Shown here: one piece after another, positions 1 to 5,600 of the stretch | How positions within the stretch are numbered: the first letter of the stretch is position 1 | Layout of the letters: each line of letters opens with the position of its first letter | Assembly (NCBI GenBank): GCA_002390045.1 | Contig: DGSB01000055.1 | Span: 1-8,482 of the forward strand | DNA from: Fibrobacter sp. UBA4373 | GTDB lineage: Bacteria > Fibrobacterota > Fibrobacteria > Fibrobacterales > Fibrobacteraceae | DNA length: 8,482 nt | Direction of reading: 5' to 3' | The notes under the pieces: model-generated | Told to the model about the DNA's origin: nothing | The model's input: the letters and a program-made list of their open reading frames with translations, nothing else | The model's database searches: none | Made by a program: the position numbers and the translations under genes

Positions 1-2483
1 TCGAAGTAATAGGTTTGACCCGGATCGAGATTCGTCAGAACCGTTTCGTGGAATCGTACCGCTTTTCCCGAATCTGCTACGGTCGAACTGGAAAGCGCTG
101 CGGAAGATGTGCCATACTGGACGACACCATTCATCGCGACATCGCCTGTCCACCAGTAAATGTGAGCGCTGTTGTTTGTCACCTGGCAGATGGTTACGCC
201 GGAGATAGATACCGCTGTCGAAGTCTGTGTCCAAGAATACCACTGGCCGTGATTGTCGTCGGTTGTGTAATTTTGCTTGACGTCGTGACCGACAAGGTAG
301 AAGTAATAGGTTGTTCCTGCAGTCAGGCCTGTAATGGTGACCGTACCTCCGACGCCGGCAGGTGCCGTGACGGAATCCACTTTGGCGGCATCGGGGGTCG
401 TTGCGTAGTAAACGGTTACGATGGCGCGTTCGTCCGTATTCCAGCTGATGATGGCCGACGTATCTGTAATCGCTGTTCCTGCGATGTTCGAAAAGACGGG
501 ACCATCGACATCTTCCGGAACTTTTTTGGAAAGGCTGAGACCTGGAATCACGAATTGGGATGTAAAGTCAATGCAGGTTTCTGTAGCGGTATAATCGTTC
601 CAATCGTCTTTTAGAATCTTTTCCGGTGCGGAGCCGCCCATGAGAGCTCCTTTAGGACATTTATATTCATAGGGCATTCCTCCTGCATTGTATCCATCTG
701 GATTCGCTGCTCGGTTATGCGGGTGATTTTCGTTACGTGAACCTGTTCCCATGATGAACGAAAGTCCCCACGGATTCGCGCCCATGTTATAGTAGAAGTT
801 GTCAAGGGCAACGTTCAAATACTGCTCGTCGCCGGTCATGTCGTAAAGCATGAATACGGCGTTTGCGGCTCCCATGTTGTAGCGGTTAAAGCCCCAATCG
901 CTTGAAGTCCAAACAAGGTTATACGGAGGAACGACCGTAAAAGAACCGTAGGGGTTTGTACTCACGACCGAATCGCCTTGGGTGCCGTCGTCCGTCAAAC
1001 GGGTCATGGTAGCGACGATGCGGGAAAGCAATGTATCGCGTTCTGCGCTTGAAATTCCATAGCTTTGTGCTTTGGCGACCGTAGGAAGAATCAACTTATC
1101 GAAAGCGAAAAGAACATATGCGTGAATATTTTCGTAGTCCGTCATCCAGCCGCCCGGATAGAATCCGCTCGTGTGGCCGAGATATCCTCCGCGGAAGTAG
1201 GGGAGGTTGTACATGTAATTGCTGGCGTTATTATTGATTGCCGTATTCTTGTAAAGATCGAATGCGTAGGTTGTGTCCTTCGTTGCATACCAAAGTGCGA
1301 GGGCCGCAGCGGCTGCATCGTCATAAAGCGGACCACCACCGGTGTAGAATCCTTCCAAATTACCTGTATTCTTGCCGTCGGGAGCATACTTGGCGATGAT
1401 GTTCTTGTAGATATCGGCTGCGGCAGCAATCAAAGAATCCGAATAATGGTCGTCTTCATACATTTCCCAGCCGACTGCAAAGAATGCCATGGCGGCAGCA
1501 AACATGCCGGCTGCATTCGTACCGATGTCTGCGGCTACGGGGCGAGGTGCTCCGCCCTTGTCAGGGCTCTGAACATCTTGATGTTCTGGAACATCCCAGA
1601 ATTGGTGGTCCGCAGAACTGACGGCCACAGAATGGTACATGTCGCCTTGATCAATCAAGCCGTCTGCCTTGGAAGCCTTGTACATTTTGTAGATCCAGTC
1701 TACGCCGACTTTAGCTTCCCAAAGAATATCCGGAATCCCGTCGGTTGTCACCGTGTCCGCATAAGAAGCGCCAAAACGGTCTTCGGCACGTTCCGAATAG
1801 ACGTTATAAGCGATCGAAAGTACAAAGGCCGCGTATCCGAGAGTCTGGCTCACTTTAAAATGGTCACCGCAGTCATGCCAACCGCCGCTCAGATCGTGCC
1901 CGATTGCCGAACCGTCTTGGGTATGGCATGCTTTATGGAGATGGGAATTCGTGTTGCCGCAGCGCTGGATTCCAAAAAATTTCAGGGTTGTTTCAAAGAC
2001 CGCATTAAAAAGATATTCGTTGATGATGAAGTTGAAGGAGGTGTCTTTACCGACAACTAGGAAATAGGTGCCCGGAGAGGTTAATCCCGAAAAATCGGCT
2101 GTGTAAAGGTTTTCTGTTCCGGATGAAACCGTGTCGCCAAATTCATAAACGGTGTTGATTGAATTGAAGGCTCCGTTGACCCAGATTCCGGGTTTTGTCC
2201 ATTTGCCGACAGATGCCAAATTGCCTTCCCAAACGGAAGCACCGCTAGAGGCATCGATGACTTTGAACGTCGATTCCGTCGGTTCCGATACAAAGGCGAA
2301 CTTGTGATTATCGGATGGGCGAAAACCGATTTGGTTGACGCGGATGACAGGGCGATCGTAGACATTCAAACTATCGAGATATCGACGGCTGCAGGTGTCG
2401 CATGTAAAATCGATATTGGGAATTCTATCGTCAGCAAATAGAATTGTTGCTAACGTCAATAGAATAAAGATGAGGCGTACCAT
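1..2483 (-). CDS. Secreted GH9 cellulase (endoglucanase type) with N-terminal Ig-like domain and FnIII tail, 3' end outside window
   Basis: This is a second family 9 glycoside hydrolase, expected to hydrolyse cellulose or related beta-1,4-glucan outside the cytoplasm. I translated it from the ATG at 2483 and the frame stays open for 827 codons to the window edge, with no stop reached. Residues 1-17 are a signal peptide (short basic start, hydrophobic core, Ala17 before Asp-Asp). A CxxC pair (Cys28, Cys31) precedes an Ig-like domain typical of GH9 enzymes (about 44-140, with RVNQIGFRP from Arg48). The catalytic domain covers about 150-655: Asp204 and Asp207 in DCGD, HPHNR at 587-591, and the presumed acid Glu635 in TETCID. 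A fibronectin-III-like module spans about 661-756 and a second begins near 757. The start is supported by a Shine-Dalgarno site five bases upstream. It lies 194 bases downstream of the giant GH9 gene, a clear paralogue, with a terminator between. The arrangement recalls the adjacent celE-celD GH9 pair of Fibrobacter succinogenes, but I cannot assign either name. Confidence 0.95.
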   Translation of the reverse strand, partial: MVRLIFILLTLATILFADDRIPNIDFTCDTCSRRYLDSLNVYDRPVIRVNQIGFRPSDNHKFAFVSEPTESTFKVIDASSGASVWEGNLASVGKWTKPGIWVNGAFNSINTVYEFGDTVSSGTENLYTADFSGLTSPGTYFLVVGKDTSFNFIINEYLFNAVFETTLKFFGIQRCGNTNSHLHKACHTQDGSAIGHDLSGGWHDCGDHFKVSQTLGYAAFVLSIAYNVYSERAEDRFGASYADTVTTDGIPDILWEAKVGVDWIYKMYKASKADGLIDQGDMYHSVAVSSADHQFWDVPEHQDVQSPDKGGAPRPVAADIGTNAAGMFAAAMAFFAVGWEMYEDDHYSDSLIAAAADIYKNIIAKYAPDGKNTGNLEGFYTGGGPLYDDAAAAALALWYATKDTTYAFDLYKNTAINNNASNYMYNLPYFRGGYLGHTSGFYPGGWMTDYENIHAYVLFAFDKLILPTVAKAQSYGISSAERDTLLSRIVATMTRLTDDGTQGDSVVSTNPYGSFTVVPPYNLVWTSSDWGFNRYNMGAANAVFMLYDMTGDEQYLNVALDNFYYNMGANPWGLSFIMGTGSRNENHPHNRAANPDGYNAGGMPYEYKCPKGALMGGSAPEKILKDDWNDYTATETCIDFTSQFVIPGLSLSKKVPEDVDGPVFSNIAGTAITDTSAIISWNTDERAIVTVYYATTPDAAKVDSVTAPAGVGGTVTITGLTAGTTYYFYLVGHDVKQNYTTDDNHGQWYSWTQTSTAVSISGVTICQVTNNSAHIYWWTGDVAMNGVVQYGTSSAALSSSTVADSGKAVRFHETVLTNLDPGQTYYF
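2433..2483 (-). other. Signal peptide of the downstream GH9 enzyme
   Basis: Residues 1-17 read as a Sec-type signal peptide: MVR, then a leucine/isoleucine-rich core, then a probable cleavage after Ala17 ahead of DDRIP. There is no Cys at the +1 position, so it is not a lipoprotein signal. The exact cleavage site is inferred. Confidence 0.85.
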
Positions 2484-2488
2484 CAGGA

Positions 2489-2496
2489 CTCCTTTT
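2489..2496 (-). promoter_or_regulatory. Ribosome binding site of the downstream GH9 gene
   Basis: The minus strand reads AAAAGGAG, then five bases, then the ATG at 2483. This is a strong Shine-Dalgarno match at good spacing, and it fixes the start codon just ahead of the signal peptide. Confidence 0.85.
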
Positions 2497-2524
2497 GTAT
2501 ACCAAAACACTCTTTTCAACCACA

Positions 2525-2584
2525 CCAATTTCAAAAATATCTTTTTTTTGATAGAGACGTTTTTGAAAATGAGCCTGAAATTGG
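2525..2584 (-). promoter_or_regulatory. Leader with two mutually exclusive hairpins upstream of the second GH9 gene
   Basis: Arm CCAATTTCA (2525-2533) is a perfect inverted repeat of TGAAATTGG (2576-2584). The overlapping arm TTTCAAAAA (2529-2537) is a perfect inverted repeat of TTTTTGAAA (2560-2568). Because the left arms overlap, the two pairings exclude each other. The region lies between the terminator and the Shine-Dalgarno site, so it could be an untranslated leader or an operator-like palindrome. It is AT-rich, so chance pairing is a real alternative. I see no convincing -35/-10 promoter in the gap. Confidence 0.35.
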
Positions 2585-2616
2585 GAATCTGTTCACGAAG
2601 TGTTTTCTTTGTATGC

Positions 2617-2647
2617 AAAAAGGAAACCGAATGACTCGGTTTCCTTT
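2617..2647 (-). terminator. Intrinsic terminator after the giant GH9 gene
   Basis: A perfect 12-base inverted repeat (2619-2630 with 2636-2647, AAAGGAAACCGA and its complement) encloses a five-base loop, GTCAT in the minus-strand transcript. On the minus strand the stem runs into five T residues (2621-2617, three of them inside the stem). It begins about 30 bases after the TAA of the giant gene. The U-tract is short, so some read-through into the next GH9 gene is possible. The plus-strand side lacks a good T run, so it looks one-directional. Confidence 0.85.
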
Positions 2648-2677
2648 GAATTTGTAAAGATTCTGCAGCGGAACTTT

Positions 2678-5600
2678 TTATTTGGCTCCAACGCGGCGGA
2701 ATCCGAATGTCTTGGTCTTGTTCGCGGACTGTTTCTTGGTCTGTCCCTTCTTGTACTTGCCGTTTGCGGTATTGCTGACAGCGGTTTCGTTAGCCTTGAA
2801 GGAGAACTTCGAAATGTACGCGCCTGTACCGATGTGACGACCGGCTTCCGAGAACGGAGCGATGCCGTCATGCGTCATCCATTCGAGACGAAGTTTGATG
2901 ACTCCGTCTGTGCTCATCGCATCCTTGGCAATGTCGGAAAGCGAGAAGTTGTACGATGTCGTCGCAACAAGGCTTCCCGTATTGCTGTAGATATTGGCAG
3001 ACATCTTGAGTGTAGCCTTCCAAGCGTCTTCTCCAAGAGAATCCAACTGCAAGAGGAGCGGAATTTCTACGTCGATATCGAATGTCGGACCGCCGTGAAT
3101 ATACGCAGTCGTATCGAATGTGACCGGAGAAACTGCCTGCAACTTCTTTTTACCGCTTGCGATCAAGGTTTCCTTGTCGTCGACGAGATATGTCAAGCGG
3201 AAGCTTTCATCTCTTGTCGGGAGCTTGCTTGCGTACATGTTCTTGTCGGCAGGAACGGAAGCCACACCTGCGAGCATGTGAACCTTGAAGGAAACGTCTT
3301 CGATGTCACCCTGCACAAGGACCCACGGGTTGCTTTCGCCCGGGAAGTTGGCAGAGCCATCGCTTGCAATCGAGTATTCCTTTCCGATCGGGAGACGGAT
3401 GTAATCGCCCACGTGGACTTCGTTTTCGGAGCCTTCATCCGCGTAAGAGAATGTCCAGGTCGTACTCGTATTTGTGAGCTTGCCCGTATTGGTGAACCAA
3501 TAGAGGCTTTCATCACGACGCTTCTGCAGGTAATTCGTACCCGTGGAAGAAGAATCTTCGGTCATCGGTTCCGAGAGGTTCACGCGGAGGATGTAGAACG
3601 ATTCCGTCGGCTTCGAAATGGTTGCGCTCAGGATAATCGGCGGGCACTTGTCGTAAAGTGTTGCCGTATTGTCGTCGAAGAAGCCTCCGAGAGGACCCTG
3701 ACGCGGCAAGATCATACCATTGCCGTTGCGGTTGCCGTACGTCTTCTTGTTGAACGTGTCTCCCGTAATGGCGAGGTGAATCGCTGTCGTTGTGCTCTGG
3801 ACCGAGTCAATGCCAAGCGTATCGATCGCCGGGACGAACGTCGAATCCTGAGTCGTTACGTAGCTTGCGCAGGTCTGCGAAGTCGTCGAAGAAATCGTAT
3901 CAATTTTAGCAATGCCAGTCGTATCGCCAGAGGTACTGTCTATCGTGTAAGTCGTGTCGGTGACATAGGTTGTCACGTCCTTAAAGCTCGAGCACGTCTT
4001 CTTTTCGGATCCCTTGACCCAGGTTCCTCTCGAAGAGTCGAGTTGGGTAATGTACTTCGCCACCTTTTCACCATAAACGGTGTCAAGATTCCAGCCAGAG
4101 CTTGGCATCGGGAAGGCCGCATAGATTTCCGGCTTGCCCCAGTACACGTCAATCGTATCGAGCATATCCTTTTCACGGAGAAGCTTCGTGAATTCGATAT
4201 AGATTTCATCCGGCTGGCCATCACCTTCGTTGTCGATGATGTTGGCGTACTTCACAGGAACAGGACGTACAGATTCGATAATCGTGACGGCACCGTTACA
4301 ATCGGACAGGGCGTTTGCCGCCAAGTCCACGACAGAGAAGCCTGCCTTGATAATCGCCTTGTAACCCTGCTTGATGAAATTGCCAGCCGTGTTACCTTCA
4401 ACCACGTATTCCCAGATCTTTCCATTATCCGTCGACTTTGCGCTAATCACCTTGATCGTGCTTTGGTCAATTTCTGCGCCTTCACTGTCGTAAATGGCGA
4501 GCGGCCAAGAAGATGTGCTCATGGTGATGCGTTCCGAGAATGCGATGCGGAGCGTATCCTGTGCGTTTTCATGGTTTTCGTTTTCAAGAATTGCCACACT
4601 TGTCAGCGTCGGAGCGATTCCGTCGGTAATCGTCTTTTCGGACGATTTTACAACGCCGTCTTCTGTCATATAGATTGTGACAGAACCTGCCGGAGCTGCA
4701 TTCTTCGGAACGTCAAGACCTGCGAGCGAGAAGTTCGCCGTAGCGCCAGTCACTGTTTGTGTCGGCGTTACGAGAATTTCTGTCGAGGCTGTCGTACTCG
4801 TGGAATCGAGAACGATACGGACGCTATCCAGCTTGATCGAAGAACCATCAAACTGGTTTCCGCTAAAGGAAATGGTCATTGCGTCTGCCGTTGCGTCGCA
4901 GTCCGAATCCGTCAAAAGAACCTTCTGCGGGATCGGAGTGGTCGGGTCTGCAAAGAACGCCTGAGCCGTCGAATCTTCCGGATCTTCCGTGTCGATGTAG
5001 ACCACTGTGACTGTATCGCCACCGAGGAGAGAAACCTTCGGAAGGCTTGCGTCTGCACTGTTCACCGCGGAGAGCCATTCGCTTTCGAAGTAGCCGAGAG
5101 TTGCATTGGTACGGCTCAAGGAAAGTTCGGTAGAATCTCCGGTACGGGAATTGTGAAGCATCACATGGATCGTTTCATAGCCAGCATTATCCTTGTCGCT
5201 GACAAAGACCTTGAACTTCATCGGATCGTCTGTCACCGGGCTCGAAACGGAACTTCCGTCTTCGCGGAGAAGCTGGATCTTGCCTGCGGTACGATCGCCC
5301 TTGCTGAATTGGACATAGTAAGAGCGGTTTATGAAGGCACAACCACCGTTTTCAAGGCATTCGGCACAGTCCGGATCCGGGCCTGCAAAGATCGTAACGT
5401 CGACCTTGTTTGTTCCGATGCTCATCTTGACCGGAATATTCAAGTCGAAACGACCCGTTGCATAGTTGTACACGGCTGCGTTCGAAAGCTGATCCTTGGA
5501 AAGGGCGACACCGTTTACCCAGATGGCGGTCACATAACCGTTTTCCGAAATGGTCGCGTTACCCGTCAGGTGCATCGTGCTGATGGTGGAGTCAATCTGA

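Noticed and set aside
15..614. Plus-strand open frame of 199 codons
   Set aside because: Antisense to the FnIII tail and catalytic Glu region of the second GH9 gene; Cys/Arg-rich product with no domain and no ribosome binding site that I can see.
1065..2060. Plus-strand open frame of 331 codons
   Set aside because: It lies entirely antisense to the GH9 catalytic domain of the second gene, which reads continuously with family motifs. The plus-strand product is rich in Cys, Val and Arg with no recognisable domain, as expected for a codon-bias shadow.
2497..2502. TATACA as a -10 box for the second GH9 gene
   Set aside because: It would place the transcription start at or inside the Shine-Dalgarno site, and neither TTGAAA upstream has a workable spacing (about 12 or 27 bases).
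2395..2634. Plus-strand open frame of 79 codons across the intergenic gap
   Set aside because: It overlaps the signal peptide region, leader and terminator stem on the opposite strand; the product is low in complexity and resembles nothing known.
4677..4964. Small plus- and minus-strand frames inside the giant gene
   Set aside because: All lie within the continuous GH9 tail frame in other phases, with no domain or ribosome binding site support.
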